NCBI GenBank assembly: GCA_017881265.1
Contig: JADGRA010000035.1
Span: 1-64,000 of the forward strand
Reading direction: 5' to 3'
Length of the DNA: 64,000 bases
Origin: Myxococcaceae bacterium
Lineage (GTDB): Bacteria > Myxococcota > Myxococcia > Myxococcales > Myxococcaceae
Part shown: positions 7,401 to 16,213 of the stretch, in pieces
How the letters are laid out: each line of letters starts with the position of its first letter
Numbering within the stretch: the first letter of the stretch is position 1
The notes under the pieces: generated by a model
Database searches by the model: none
What the model saw: only the letters and a program-made list of their open reading frames with translations
Told to the model about the DNA's origin: nothing
Position numbers and translations under genes: made by a program

Positions 7401-8666
7401 GTGAATACGTCCGCCCCCCCCACCGACGAGGCCAGCCACCCGGCCGAAGAGACGGTTCGAAAAGTCTACGTCCGCGACCTGCGCGAAAAGCAGCCCGTCT
7501 TCACCGTCTTCCGCGTCACCCGCAAGTCGCGCCAGACGTCGCGCAACGGGAAAAGCTTCCTGGTGCTCAGCTTCGGCGACCGGACGGGCGAGGTGGACGG
7601 CCGCGTCTTCGAGAAGGTGGAAGCCCTGGAGAACGCCTTCCAGGTGGACGACTACGTTCTGGTGAAGGGCCAGGTGGTGTCTTTCCACGGCAAGCCCCAA
7701 GTCATCGCCGAGTCGCTCGAGCGACTGGACCCGGAGCCAATTGACGCGGCGGAGTTTGCCGTCCCAGCCCCTCCGCCCGCCCCCGAGGCGGCCCCCGGCC
7801 TGGAGGCCGCGCGCCCAGCGGGCTCGGCCGAGGCGAAGCCGCCCGACGGCGCCCGGACGGTGGCGCAAATCCGCGAGCTGGTGGAGCGCGTGGATGACCC
7901 GCACGTAAAGGCGCTGCTGCTGGCCTTCCTGGACGACCCGGAGACGGCCCGCAGCCTTCCGCTGGCGCCGGCCGGCAAGGGCACCCACCACGCCTACCGC
8001 GGCGGGCTGGCCGAGCACCTCCTCTCCGTCATGCGGCTGTCGCTGCGCGTGGCCGACCACTACCCGGTCCTGGACCGCGACCTGCTGCTGGCCGGGGCCC
8101 TGCTTCACGACATTGGGAAAGTGTCCGAATTGGCGTACGCCAGCGGCGGCGTGGCCTATACCGACCAGGGGCGCCTGGTGGGCCACGCCGTCACCACGGC
8201 ACAGGCCATTCACGCCAAGGCCGCCCAGCTGCCGGATTTTCCCAGGGCCCTCGAGCAGCACCTCACTCACCTCGTCGTCGCCCACCAGGGCGCGCACGGC
8301 GCGCCGACGCAGCCCGTGACGCTGGAAGCCCACGCCGTCCACGCCCTGGCCGCCCTGGACGCGCAGCTGGCCGGCTGGCTGGAGGCGATGGCGAAGGACC
8401 CCAACGACACCTGGGCCGAGCCCACCCGCCTCACCGAGCGACACCTCTTCAAGGGACCCTCCCCCACCCGCGCCGGCAGAAGCCCGGTGGGCGCACGCCG
8501 CCGCCGCAAGGGCCGGCTTCCCCACGAGCGCACCGGCGGCAGCGACGTCGCCGAGCGCAAGGAGCGCGAGTTGGCGCCGGTGCCGCGCCTGATGCTGCCG
8601 CCGCTCGAGTCGTTGACCGGGTCCACGCCGACCACCGACGGCACGACTGACCCCGCCCAGGGGTGA
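7401..8666 (+). CDS. OB-fold and HD-domain protein, YhaM-like exonuclease
   Basis: A 421-residue protein with a GTG start. Residues about 20-125 form an OB-type nucleic-acid-binding domain (VYVRDLREKQPVFTVFRVTR, then SFLVLSFGDRTGEVDGRVFE). Residues about 190-320 are an HD domain with HHAYRGGLAEHLLSVMRLSL, LLHDIGKVSEL and HLVVAHQGAHG, giving the His/His-Asp metal ligands. This architecture is that of YhaM, a 3'-5' exoribonuclease of Gram-positives. An Ala/Pro linker separates the domains, and the C-terminal 70 residues are basic and disordered-looking. Family membership is well supported; the exact nucleic-acid substrate is inferred. Confidence 0.82.
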   Translation: MNTSAPPTDEASHPAEETVRKVYVRDLREKQPVFTVFRVTRKSRQTSRNGKSFLVLSFGDRTGEVDGRVFEKVEALENAFQVDDYVLVKGQVVSFHGKPQVIAESLERLDPEPIDAAEFAVPAPPPAPEAAPGLEAARPAGSAEAKPPDGARTVAQIRELVERVDDPHVKALLLAFLDDPETARSLPLAPAGKGTHHAYRGGLAEHLLSVMRLSLRVADHYPVLDRDLLLAGALLHDIGKVSELAYASGGVAYTDQGRLVGHAVTTAQAIHAKAAQLPDFPRALEQHLTHLVVAHQGAHGAPTQPVTLEAHAVHALAALDAQLAGWLEAMAKDPNDTWAEPTRLTERHLFKGPSPTRAGRSPVGARRRRKGRLPHERTGGSDVAERKERELAPVPRLMLPPLESLTGSTPTTDGTTDPAQG

Positions 8667-8732
8667 CGGGCGCCCCACGGTGGCGATGGACGTTACACGC
8701 GCGGCTGCGCTAAGGCCGTCTGCAACAAGGGC

Positions 8733-10673
8733 ATGAGCAAGAAACTCGGCGAGCGGCTGGTGGAAGCAGGGCTGATTTCCGCGGCCGCGGTGGACCAGGC
8801 CTTGGAACAGCAGCGCCTCACCGGCCACCGCCTTGGGGACTGCCTGGTGGAGATGGGCTTTCTGCCCGAGGCCACCCTGCTCCGCTTCCTCGCCTCGGAA
8901 TTCAAGACGCGCTACGTGTCGGCGGAGAAGCTGGCGCGAGCGCAAATCCCGACGGAACTGCTCGACCGCGTCCCGGTGCGGATGGCCGAGGCCAGCCTGT
9001 TTCTGCCACTGGCCGTGGACAACGAGCGGCGCATCCTCTCCATCGTCGCGGCGGAGCCACAAAACGAGGACTTGTTGCGCGAGATTGCGCTGGTGGCTGA
9101 GGTGGACGAGGTCTTCGCCTACGTCGGCCTGCGCAGCGTCATCTACGCCGGCATCCAGAAGCACTACTACGGCGACACCACGGCCTTTCAGCAGCTGGCC
9201 ACCGGCGCCCTCCGGGCCCCGGTGGCGGCCCGCACCGACCTGGCCAGCATCGCCCAGGCCTACGAGGCCAGTGGCAGCAACCGCACGGCGCCCCCCCCGG
9301 TGCGCCTGCGCCTGCGGGGCGAGAGCAGCCAGGCCCGGCTGCCGCACACGGTGGTCCGCGGCAAGCGCGAGTCGGCCAGCGCGCTCGTCTCCTCCCGCGG
9401 CGCGGTGGGCGAGAACGACTACCTGGAGACGCTGCGCATCCTGGTCGACCAGCTGGAGAAGGACCGCGGGGACTTGCGCGGCCACTCCGCGCAGCTGGCC
9501 CGGCAATGTTCCCTGGTGGCGCTGCGCATGGCCCTGCCGGCGCGGGAGGTGGCCTGCGTGGCGCTGGCCGCCTTCGTTCACGACATCGGCAAGGGCGCCA
9601 TCCACCTGACGCTGGCCGGCACCTCGCGCAATCCGGAGTGGAAGGCACAGGCCAAGCAGCTGGTGCGTTCACCGCTGCAACTCTTCGAGTCGGTTCACCT
9701 GCCGGCGCAGGCCAACGCCGCCCTGGCACAGATGTATGAAGCGTTCGACGGCTCGGGCACGCCGCAGGGCGTGCGTGGCGAGGACATCGCCGTGGGCGCC
9801 CGCATTCTCGCCGCCGTGGACAGCTACCTGGACCTCACCCGGAATTCTGCCAACGGCCACGGCCGGCGCTTCACCCGCGACCAGGCGCTCAACCACCTGG
9901 CCGAGCAGGCCGGCGTCCTCTATGACCCGCGCGTGGTGCAGACGCTCGAGCAGCTCCTCTCCGGGGAGCTGCTGCGCCGACGCCTCGACGCCGAGGGGCG
10001 CATGGTGCTGCTGGCCGAGCCCGACACGCCCACCCGGGACGTGCTGGTCCAGGCGCTGGAACAACGCGGCCTGGTGGTGCAGGCCTGCAGCTCCCTCGAA
10101 ACGGTGGCCGACGCCGCGCTGGCCGGGGACGGCGACGTGTGGGTGTTGAGCGCCGCCTTTGGTGCCAGCGACTTGCTCGAGCTGGTGACGCAAGTGCGGG
10201 CGCAGCCCGCCCTGGCCGGTCTGCCCGTCGTCATCACCGGAGACCCGGAGGCCGCCCTGCAGGAGCGGCTGCTGCAGGGGGGCGCCACGGTGGTGGTGCC
10301 CGCCGAGAGCGCGAGCGAGGTGGCCTTCCGCGTGGCCGAACTGTTTCAGGACCGCGTCTCGCACGGGGGCCCGGCCCACGCGGTGTGGGGCACCTTCGAG
10401 GAGCTCGGCACCCGCGAGGTGTTGCGCGTGCTTGGCGACGGCCGGAAGAGCGGCTGCCTGACGCTGCGGGATGAACAGTCCGAGGGCGTCGTGCACCTGG
10501 AGCGGGGCCGCGTCACCTACGCGGCGCTGGCCGAGCGGCGGGGGGAGGACGCCCTCGGCGCGCTGCTGAAGTCCTGCATCGCCGAATTTAACTACGAGCC
10601 GGATGCGCTTCTCTTGGAAGTCCCCCAGCTGGACACCGACGTGGAACTGGTGCTGCGCGCCCTGGGCGCCTGA
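8733..10673 (+). CDS. GspE-N / degenerate HD-GYP / pseudo-receiver / DUF4388 fusion protein
   Basis: A 646-residue cytoplasmic protein of four modules. Residues 1-150 resemble the GspE/PilB N-terminal domain (LGERLVEAGLISAAAVDQAL). Residues about 225-410 are HD-GYP-like: HDIGKGAI is intact, but the later family histidines are missing (RSP for HP, MYE for HHE) and GYP is GTP in DGSGTPQG. Residues about 425-535 have a receiver-like fold beginning LLAEPDTPTRD, but the usual phospho-Asp position in VWVLSAAFGASD is a serine. The C-terminus is a DUF4388/PATAN domain (GTFEELGTREVLRVLGDGRK). It is therefore more likely a scaffold or ligand-sensing regulator, perhaps linked to type IV pili or motility, than an active c-di-GMP phosphodiesterase. 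Function is inferred only. Confidence 0.75.
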   Translation: MSKKLGERLVEAGLISAAAVDQALEQQRLTGHRLGDCLVEMGFLPEATLLRFLASEFKTRYVSAEKLARAQIPTELLDRVPVRMAEASLFLPLAVDNERRILSIVAAEPQNEDLLREIALVAEVDEVFAYVGLRSVIYAGIQKHYYGDTTAFQQLATGALRAPVAARTDLASIAQAYEASGSNRTAPPPVRLRLRGESSQARLPHTVVRGKRESASALVSSRGAVGENDYLETLRILVDQLEKDRGDLRGHSAQLARQCSLVALRMALPAREVACVALAAFVHDIGKGAIHLTLAGTSRNPEWKAQAKQLVRSPLQLFESVHLPAQANAALAQMYEAFDGSGTPQGVRGEDIAVGARILAAVDSYLDLTRNSANGHGRRFTRDQALNHLAEQAGVLYDPRVVQTLEQLLSGELLRRRLDAEGRMVLLAEPDTPTRDVLVQALEQRGLVVQACSSLETVADAALAGDGDVWVLSAAFGASDLLELVTQVRAQPALAGLPVVITGDPEAALQERLLQGGATVVVPAESASEVAFRVAELFQDRVSHGGPAHAVWGTFEELGTREVLRVLGDGRKSGCLTLRDEQSEGVVHLERGRVTYAALAERRGEDALGALLKSCIAEFNYEPDALLLEVPQLDTDVELVLRALGA

Positions 10674-10685
10674 GGCCCAGGCGGG

Positions 10686-11459
10686 CTACGGCAGGACGAA
10701 GCCAAACAGCCGCGCGGCGTTGGCGGTCGTGGCCTCGGCCAGCGTTTCCAGGGGCAGGCCCTTGAGTTCCGCCACGCGTCGGGCCGTCTCCACCACGTAG
10801 GCCGGCTCGTTCTTCTTTCCGCGGTAGGGGACGGGCGCCAGGTAGGGGCTGTCCGTCTCTACCAGCAGCCGTTCCAGCGGCGCGAAGCGGACGGCCTCTG
10901 CCAGGGCTTCCGTCTTCTTGTAGGTGACGACGCCGGACAGCGAGAGGTGAAAGCCCAAGTCCAGGTAGCGGCGGGCCGCCGCCACGTCCCCGGTGAAACA
11001 GTGGATGACGCCCTGGGACGCGTTTTCGGCGGCCAGCAGGACGGCGCAGTCCTCGTGTGCGTCGCGCACGTGCACCACCAGCGGCTTGCCCAGCGACTTC
11101 GCCAGCGCCGCTTGCGCGCCGAAGATTCGCGCCTGCGCCGGACGGGGCGACCGGTCGTAGTAGTAGTCCAGCCCCGTCTCCCCCACCGCCACCACCTCCG
11201 GGCGGGCGGCCAGCTGCGCGAGCTCGGCCAGGTCCTCCGGCCGCGCGCGCGCCGCCTCGTGGGGATGGATGCCCAGCGTCGCCACCAGGCTGGGCCGGGT
11301 CCGGGCCACTTCCAGGGCGACGCCCCAGTCCCCCGGGCCGTGAAACTGGCCAATGACGACAGCCTGCACGACGCCCGCCGCCGCCGCCCGCGCCAGCACG
11401 GCGTCGACGTCCGGGAAGTCCCGCGGTTCCAGGTGACAGTGGGCGTCCACCAGCTTCAC
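10686..11459 (-). CDS. tatD: TatD-family metal-dependent hydrolase/DNase
   Basis: A 257-residue TIM-barrel hydrolase. The metal-binding DAHCHLE is near the N-terminus, with GIHPHEA, VGETGLDYYYD, PLVVHVRDAHED, GVIHCFTGD and VETDSPYLAPVPYRGKKNEP following in the expected order. TatD proteins are 3'-5' DNases acting in DNA repair and turnover. Length is typical. The start is GTG and overlaps the stop of the HEAT-repeat gene (GTGA), so translation is coupled in the operon metG-HEAT-tatD. TatD next to metG is a common bacterial arrangement. Convergent with the preceding regulator gene with only 12 nt between. Confidence 0.93.
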   Translation of the reverse strand: MKLVDAHCHLEPRDFPDVDAVLARAAAAGVVQAVVIGQFHGPGDWGVALEVARTRPSLVATLGIHPHEAARARPEDLAELAQLAARPEVVAVGETGLDYYYDRSPRPAQARIFGAQAALAKSLGKPLVVHVRDAHEDCAVLLAAENASQGVIHCFTGDVAAARRYLDLGFHLSLSGVVTYKKTEALAEAVRFAPLERLLVETDSPYLAPVPYRGKKNEPAYVVETARRVAELKGLPLETLAEATTANAARLFGFVLP

Positions 11460-12424
11460 GACAGCTCCTCCAGCAGCGAGCGCAGCTCCTCGCGCGCCTC
11501 CGCACTGCCCATGACGTCCAGGGCGGCGGCCAGGGGGGCGCGGGCCTTCTCCCCGAGGAGGAACACCAGGCCTTCGGCCACGTCCAGGCGCGTCCCCTCG
11601 GCCACCGAGGCGTCCTGCGCCAGCCGTTCCAGCGCGGGGCCGGCGCGGGCCGAGCCCAGCCGTCCCAGAGCGCGCGCCGCGGCGCCGCGGGCCTTGTCCG
11701 AGGCGTCCTCCACCATGGCCAACAGCGCCTCCTCGGCTTCATGGACGGCCGCCTCGCCGCACAATTCCGCCGCCAGCGGGCGGTCCAGCGCGTGGCGCCG
11801 GCGCAGCCGGGACAGGAGGTACTGCCGGCCCTCGGCGTCACCGAAGAGGGCGAGGGCGCCGGCGGTTTGGGTCCTCTCGAAGGCGTTGAGGAAGAAGCGG
11901 GAGAAGAGGCGCCGCAGCGGCACCAGCGCACGGGCGTCCCCCAATTCGGCCAGGGCACCGATGGCGCGAAAGCGCAGGGTCGGGCTGTCCAGCCCTTCGG
12001 CCAGGACGTCCAGGCCTGCCGGGTGGTGGATGGCGGCCAGGCCGCGCGCCGCTTCGAAGCGGACGAGGAAGGCGCCGTCCTGAAGCGCCCCGGCCAACAG
12101 CGGCCGCAATTCCGGCGCGGCGGCGTCGGCCAGTTGCCCCACCGCTTCCATCCGCACGGAGGGCGCGCTGTCGGCCAGCGCGGGTGCCAGCCGGGCGGCC
12201 AGTGCCGCAGCGTCGCCGGGCTGCAGCGCCAGAAGGGCCACCCCGGCGCGGCGGACCTCGGCGTCCGCGTCCGACAGCAACGTCCGCGCGGTGGCCTCCC
12301 AGCCTTCCGCGACGTCGCTGGTGCGGGCCCTCTCCACCAGCCGTGCGGCGGCCTCGCGTCGTAGCGAGGGCGGGCCCGGCCGGGCCAGCGCCCGCAGGGC
12401 GCCCTCGCGCGAGGCCAGACTCAC
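11456..12424 (-). CDS. HEAT-repeat protein
   Basis: A 322-residue all-helical protein built of repeated units of about 30 residues of the type EVRRAGVALLALQPGDAAAL, SVRMEAVGQLADAAAPELRP and FRAIGALAELGDARALVPL. These are HEAT/PBS-lyase-like repeats, a scaffold for protein-protein contacts. There is no catalytic motif and no signal peptide. Its GTG start overlaps the metG stop and its stop overlaps the tatD start, so it is co-translated with both. A role as an adaptor of the metG-tatD operon is possible but unsupported by anything beyond position. Confidence 0.8.
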   Translation of the reverse strand: MSLASREGALRALARPGPPSLRREAAARLVERARTSDVAEGWEATARTLLSDADAEVRRAGVALLALQPGDAAALAARLAPALADSAPSVRMEAVGQLADAAAPELRPLLAGALQDGAFLVRFEAARGLAAIHHPAGLDVLAEGLDSPTLRFRAIGALAELGDARALVPLRRLFSRFFLNAFERTQTAGALALFGDAEGRQYLLSRLRRRHALDRPLAAELCGEAAVHEAEEALLAMVEDASDKARGAAARALGRLGSARAGPALERLAQDASVAEGTRLDVAEGLVFLLGEKARAPLAAALDVMGSAEAREELRSLLEELS

Positions 12425-14466
12425 CGCACTTCACTCCCGGGGGGCAAGTCGCCAGGGTCCACCAGCCGGAGGGCGGCGCCGCCCGGCCCGGCCGCCAGCA
12501 GCATGCCCTGAGAGAGGATGCCGCGGATGGTGCGCGGCGCGAGGTTGGCCACCACCACCACGCGGCGGCCCACCACCGCCTCCGGCGCGTAGGCCTCGGC
12601 AATGCCGGCGGCAATGGTGCGCGGCTCGGCCTCGCCGACGTCCACCGTCAGCTTCAGCAGCTTGTCGGCCTTGGGGACGCGCTCGGCGGCACGCACCAGG
12701 CCCACCCGCAGGGCCACCTTGGCGAAGTCCTCCGGGGACAGCGTGCCGGGGGCAGCGCCTTCGGGCGGTGGGGCCGCGGAGGCGGGCGCCGCGGCCGGGG
12801 CCGAAGCAGCAGCGGCGGGGACGATGAGGGACTTCACCTGGGTCTCCTCCATCCTCGGCAGCAGCGGCGCCGGGGTGCCGATGGGCTTCTGCCGGTCGAG
12901 AAGCGGGTAGGCCGCGCCCTTCAGCCGGGCGAAGGTGAGGGGCGGGGCCTGCAGCTGCGCGAAGAGTTTGTCGGCCACCGTGGGCACCACCGGCTGCAGG
13001 AGGCCAGCCACCAGGTAGGCCACCTCGGCCGCGTCGGACAGGTCGCGCCGTGCCACCTCGGGCTCGCTCTTCACCTTGGCCCAGGGCGCCCGCGCCTGCA
13101 GGAACTGGTTGGCGCTCTGCGAAATCTCCGTGGCGCCCCGGACGGCCGTCCGGAAGTCGATTTTCTCATAGGCGGCGCGCACCTCGGTGGCCTTGCGCAG
13201 CGCCTCCTCCACCAGCACCTGCCCGGGGCCGGCTGCGGCCGGAGCGAGGCGCTGGCCGAGGGGGACGGCGAGCAGCGACAGGACGCGGTTGGCCAGGTTG
13301 CACACGTTGTTGACGAGCTCGCCATTCACCCGCTGGCGGAACTCCGTCAGCGACAAGTCGAAGTCCTCGGGGTTGGGCCCGAGGTTGCTGGCGAAGAAGT
13401 AGCGCAGGTAGGCCGGGTCGAGCGCGTCCAGGTAGGTGCGGGCGGTGATGAAGGTGCCGCGCGACTTGGACATCTTCGTGCCGTCGACGGTGAGGTGGCC
13501 GTGCACCACCAGGCGACTGGGCCGCTTGAGGTGTGCCACCTTCAACACCGCTGGCCAGAAGAGGGCGTGGAAGTAGACGATGTCCTTGCCGATGACGTGA
13601 ATAATCTCGGCGTCAGCGTCCTCGGCCCAGTAGGCGAGCGCACTGGCAGCACGGCCCGAGTCCTTGGCCCACTTCTCGGTGGTGGCGATGTAACCGATGG
13701 GGGCATCCAGCCAGACGTAGAAGTACTTGTTCGTCTCCCCGGGGATGGGAAAGCCGAAGTAAGGACCGTCGCGGCTGATGTCCCAGTCGTTCAGCCCCTG
13801 GTCGAAGAAGGCCTGCAGCTGGTTGGCCACCGCCGGGTGGAGAAAGCCCGGGGCGCGGATGAGCTCCTGCAGGAAGGCCTGGTGCGCCGAGAGGCGAAAG
13901 AAGAGGTGCTCCGAGCTGCGACGCACCGGCGGCGTGCCACAGAGGACACAGCGCGGGTCAATCAAGTCCGCCGGCGAGTACGTCTTGCCACAGACCTCAC
14001 ACACGTCGCCGTACTGGTCTGGACTCTTGCAGTTGGGGCAGGTGCCCCGCACGAAGCGGTCCGGGAGGAACCGCTGGTCCACCTCGCAGTAGGTCTGTTC
14101 CACCGAGCGGCGAGCGATGTCGCCCGCCTCCTTGAGGCGGCCGTAGATGAGCTCGGCGTAGGCGCGGTTCTCCGGCGAGTGCGTGGTGTAGAAGGCGTCC
14201 AGGCCAATGCCCAGGTCCTGGAAGTCCCGCCGGTGCTGCTCCCAGAAGGAGGCGACGTACTGTTCCGGGGGAATTCCATCCTTGGCCGCGCTCAATTCGA
14301 TGGGCGTCCCGTGGGTGTCGTCGGCGCAGACGTACAGCACGTCGCGTCCGGCGGACCTCAGGAAACGGACGAGGATGTCCGTCTGGACGTACTCCACGGC
14401 GTGGCCGAGGTGCAGCGGGCCATTGGCGTACGGCAGGGCGCTGGTGACGAGGGTTTTGACGGACAT
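12421..14466 (-). CDS. metG: methionyl-tRNA synthetase with C-terminal tRNA-binding domain
   Basis: A 681-residue class I aminoacyl-tRNA synthetase charging tRNA-Met. The HIGH-type motif is PYANGPLHLGHAVEY near the N-terminus. The zinc-knuckle insertion has CPNCKSPDQYGDVCEVCGKT plus a nearby CVLCG, and KMSKS is present as GTKMSKSRGTF. The last 110 residues or so (after an Ala/Pro linker) form an EMAP/Arc1p-like OB domain (FAKVALRVGLVRAAERVPKA) that binds tRNA and often dimerises. I chose the ATG at 14466 (MSVKTLVTSALPYANG) over one six codons upstream. It heads the coupled set metG-HEAT-tatD. Confidence 0.97.
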   Translation of the reverse strand: MSVKTLVTSALPYANGPLHLGHAVEYVQTDILVRFLRSAGRDVLYVCADDTHGTPIELSAAKDGIPPEQYVASFWEQHRRDFQDLGIGLDAFYTTHSPENRAYAELIYGRLKEAGDIARRSVEQTYCEVDQRFLPDRFVRGTCPNCKSPDQYGDVCEVCGKTYSPADLIDPRCVLCGTPPVRRSSEHLFFRLSAHQAFLQELIRAPGFLHPAVANQLQAFFDQGLNDWDISRDGPYFGFPIPGETNKYFYVWLDAPIGYIATTEKWAKDSGRAASALAYWAEDADAEIIHVIGKDIVYFHALFWPAVLKVAHLKRPSRLVVHGHLTVDGTKMSKSRGTFITARTYLDALDPAYLRYFFASNLGPNPEDFDLSLTEFRQRVNGELVNNVCNLANRVLSLLAVPLGQRLAPAAAGPGQVLVEEALRKATEVRAAYEKIDFRTAVRGATEISQSANQFLQARAPWAKVKSEPEVARRDLSDAAEVAYLVAGLLQPVVPTVADKLFAQLQAPPLTFARLKGAAYPLLDRQKPIGTPAPLLPRMEETQVKSLIVPAAAASAPAAAPASAAPPPEGAAPGTLSPEDFAKVALRVGLVRAAERVPKADKLLKLTVDVGEAEPRTIAAGIAEAYAPEAVVGRRVVVVANLAPRTIRGILSQGMLLAAGPGGAALRLVDPGDLPPGSEVR

Positions 14467-14478
14467 GAACGCGGCGGA

Positions 14479-14503
14479 CCGCACCCGGGGTTGGAGGGTG
14501 CGG
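14479..14503 (-). terminator. GC-rich hairpin between CpxP-like gene and metG
   Basis: CCGCACCC and GGGTGCGG form a perfect 8-bp stem around a 9-nt loop in the 48 nt between the CpxP-like gene and metG, both on the minus strand. No T-tract follows, so this may be a weak terminator for the sigma-factor operon or a leader hairpin for metG. No T-box or S-box features are recognisable. Confidence 0.4.
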
Positions 14504-14514
14504 GGCCGCGCACT

Positions 14515-15003
14515 CTAGCGGCGGCCCTTCTCCCGTGCCATCTCCCGAACTTGCTGGGGCAGCCGGGCCATGGCCAGGGCCAGGCGGGCCTTCTTCTGCG
14601 GCGGCAGGCCGGCCGACAACTCATTGAAGAGGCCGCGGTCCAGCTGCTCCAGCTGAGCGCGAAGCGCCAGGACTTTCTGGATGGCGCCGTCCACCTGGGC
14701 GAACGCGGTGGTGTCGCCCTTGGCCGCGCGACGCAGCACCACCGTCTGCTCCATCATCTCGCGCTGGACGGGGGCGCGCTTCTCCTCAAAGGCGGCCAGC
14801 CGGCTGCGCAGCTTCAGCGTGGCCGCATCGTCCAGTTCGAGGGCATCGGCGATGGCCAGCGTCCGCATCAGCTGCGTGCGCTTCTGCCACTGCTCCCCGG
14901 CCGGTCCCGGGCCGTCCCCGGGCGGCGACGGGGGCGGTCCCTCCTGCGCCCATAGCTTGCCTGCCACAAGGACCGCCAACAGTGCTGCACGCATCGTCTT
15001 CAT
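14515..15003 (-). CDS. periplasmic Spy/CpxP-like protein
   Basis: A 162-residue exported protein beginning MKTMRAALLAVLVAGKLWAQ, a signal peptide, then a Pro/Gly linker and an all-helical, charged domain (ALELDDAATLKLRSRLAAFE; AQLEQLDRGLFNELSAGLPP; ending in KKARLALAMARLPQQ). The arrangement resembles the Spy/CpxP/CnrX family of periplasmic chaperones and metal or stress sensors, although the LTxxQ repeats are weak. The ATG at 15003 is followed immediately by the signal peptide, which decided the start. It overlaps the end of the anti-sigma gene and is the third gene of an ECF sigma operon, which supports a role in envelope stress sensing. Confidence 0.65.
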   Translation of the reverse strand: MKTMRAALLAVLVAGKLWAQEGPPPSPPGDGPGPAGEQWQKRTQLMRTLAIADALELDDAATLKLRSRLAAFEEKRAPVQREMMEQTVVLRRAAKGDTTAFAQVDGAIQKVLALRAQLEQLDRGLFNELSAGLPPQKKARLALAMARLPQQVREMAREKGRR

Positions 15004-15527
15004 CCGCTGTCTCCCAGTGCAAAAGCGCCATCGCCCTCGAGCGCGAGCCCATCCAGCAGCGTCGTGTCGTCGGACGCCACGTCCGTGGACGCCACCTCGG
15101 TGCCGTCCACCCCTTCGTCCACGTCCCACCCGGGCGCCTCGGACCAGCCAAGCTGCACCACCGGCGCGCTGGCCAGCGCATGACCCGGCGGCGGCGCGGG
15201 CTGCCACAGCCACAGGGGCAGCGCGGCGGCGGCCAGAAGCCCGGCCACGGCCAGCAGTCCCCGGCCCGTACGCCAGCGGCCCTCCCGCCGCTGCCAGGCG
15301 GCCAGCGTGCGCTCGGGGAGGCCGCGCAGCGCCGCCTCCTCCTTCAACGTCGGGGGCGGCAGGGCCACCAGGGAAAAGAAGTCCTCCCAGTGCGTGGCGG
15401 CGGTCCGGCAGGCGGGGCAGCGCAGAAGGTGGGCGTCCAGCGCGGCGGCAGCCTCCGCTTCCAGGGGGCCACTGGCGCGTTCGGCCAGCAATTCATTCAT
15501 CTGCGCGCAGACGTCCGTGGCGCTCAT
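15000..15527 (-). CDS. anti-sigma factor, zinc-finger type with one transmembrane helix
   Basis: A 175-residue protein. The N-terminal 45 residues contain a zf-HC2-like zinc-binding anti-sigma motif ending LDAHLLRCPACRTAATHWED (C-x2-C with upstream His). A single transmembrane segment (GLLAVAGLLAAAALPLWLW, about residues 90-108) follows, and the periplasmic tail is acidic (DVDEGVDGTEVASTDVASDD). The ATG overlaps the stop of the sigma-factor gene as ATGA, the usual arrangement for a cognate ECF sigma/anti-sigma pair. The tail overlaps the CpxP-like gene by 4 nt. It is expected to hold the sigma factor at the inner membrane until an envelope signal arrives. Confidence 0.82.
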   Translation of the reverse strand: MSATDVCAQMNELLAERASGPLEAEAAAALDAHLLRCPACRTAATHWEDFFSLVALPPPTLKEEAALRGLPERTLAAWQRREGRWRTGRGLLAVAGLLAAAALPLWLWQPAPPPGHALASAPVVQLGWSEAPGWDVDEGVDGTEVASTDVASDDTTLLDGLALEGDGAFALGDSG

Positions 15528-16159
15528 GGTCCCTCTCCTTCCATGGCCGCCTTCAGACGTCGCACTGCATGGTGGAAGTGCACCTTGGCGTTGTTTTCCG
15601 TCATCTGCAGCGCCTCGGCCACCTCCTTGAAGGGCAGCCCCCCATCCACGCGCAACGTCACCACCTCGCGCTGCCGGGCACTCAAACAGGCCATGGCCGC
15701 GCGCAGGCGCCGCCGCTGCTCGGCCCGCTCGAGAAGGGCCGGGGCGTCGGGCCCGGAGGCGGCCAACTCCGTCAGCACTTCGGCATCCTCGTGGCGCCAG
15801 CGCCCGGCGTCGCGCGCGTGGTTTTTTCCGACATTCACCGCGATGCGCACCAGCCAGGCGCGGAAGAGACCTGGCTGGCCCGCGCCGGCGCGGGCCAGGG
15901 AACGCCGGGCGGCGGCGAAGGCACGCAGGAAGGTGGCCTGGGCGAGGTCCGCCGTGTCCTCCGGCCGCGCCGCGTAGCGGCGCACCAGCGCCTGCACCAG
16001 CCGCTGGTGCCGTCGCACCAGCTCGCCAAAGGCCCGCGCGTCGCCGCCGAGAAAGTCCCCCAGCACCTTCTCGTCCGACGCGCTGCCGCCGCCGGACAGC
16101 ACCGTCCAGCCTCGCCGCGGCCGCTGCTGCCCGGAAGCCGCATCTCCGCCGTCTGTCAT
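15524..16159 (-). CDS. ECF-subfamily RNA polymerase sigma factor (RpoE-like)
   Basis: About 211 residues. Sigma region 2 runs from DEKVLGDFLGGDARAFGELV through ARPEDTADLAQATFLRAFAA, the DxAQxTFLRAF core-binding helix. Region 4 is CLSARQREVVTLRVDGGLPF then KEVAEALQMTENNAKVHFHH, a helix-turn-helix for -35 recognition. No region 1 or 3 is present, as expected for ECF sigmas. The ATG at 16159 is used here; an ATG at 16174 and a GTG at 16186 are in frame and none has a strong ribosome site. It is the first gene of a three-gene operon with its anti-sigma and a CpxP-like protein, probably autoregulated. Confidence 0.9.
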   Translation of the reverse strand: MTDGGDAASGQQRPRRGWTVLSGGGSASDEKVLGDFLGGDARAFGELVRRHQRLVQALVRRYAARPEDTADLAQATFLRAFAAARRSLARAGAGQPGLFRAWLVRIAVNVGKNHARDAGRWRHEDAEVLTELAASGPDAPALLERAEQRRRLRAAMACLSARQREVVTLRVDGGLPFKEVAEALQMTENNAKVHFHHAVRRLKAAMEGEGP

Positions 16160-16189
16160 GCGCCTCGCCAGCATGCCCGTTTCCACAAC

Positions 16190-16213
16190 AGAAACCCCGC
16201 ACCCTCCGCGGGG
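16190..16213 (-). terminator. intrinsic terminator of holA
   Basis: On the minus strand the holA stop codon TAA is followed directly by CCCCGC-GGAGGGT-GCGGGG and then TTTCT, a 6-bp all-GC stem, 7-nt loop and short T-run. This is one of the few hairpins here with a T-tract. It would end the holB-holA transcript before the sigma-factor operon. Confidence 0.6.

Noticed and set aside
12184..14955. A 923-codon plus-strand frame opposite metG.
   Set aside because: No motif, low-complexity composition and antisense to a clear methionyl-tRNA synthetase.
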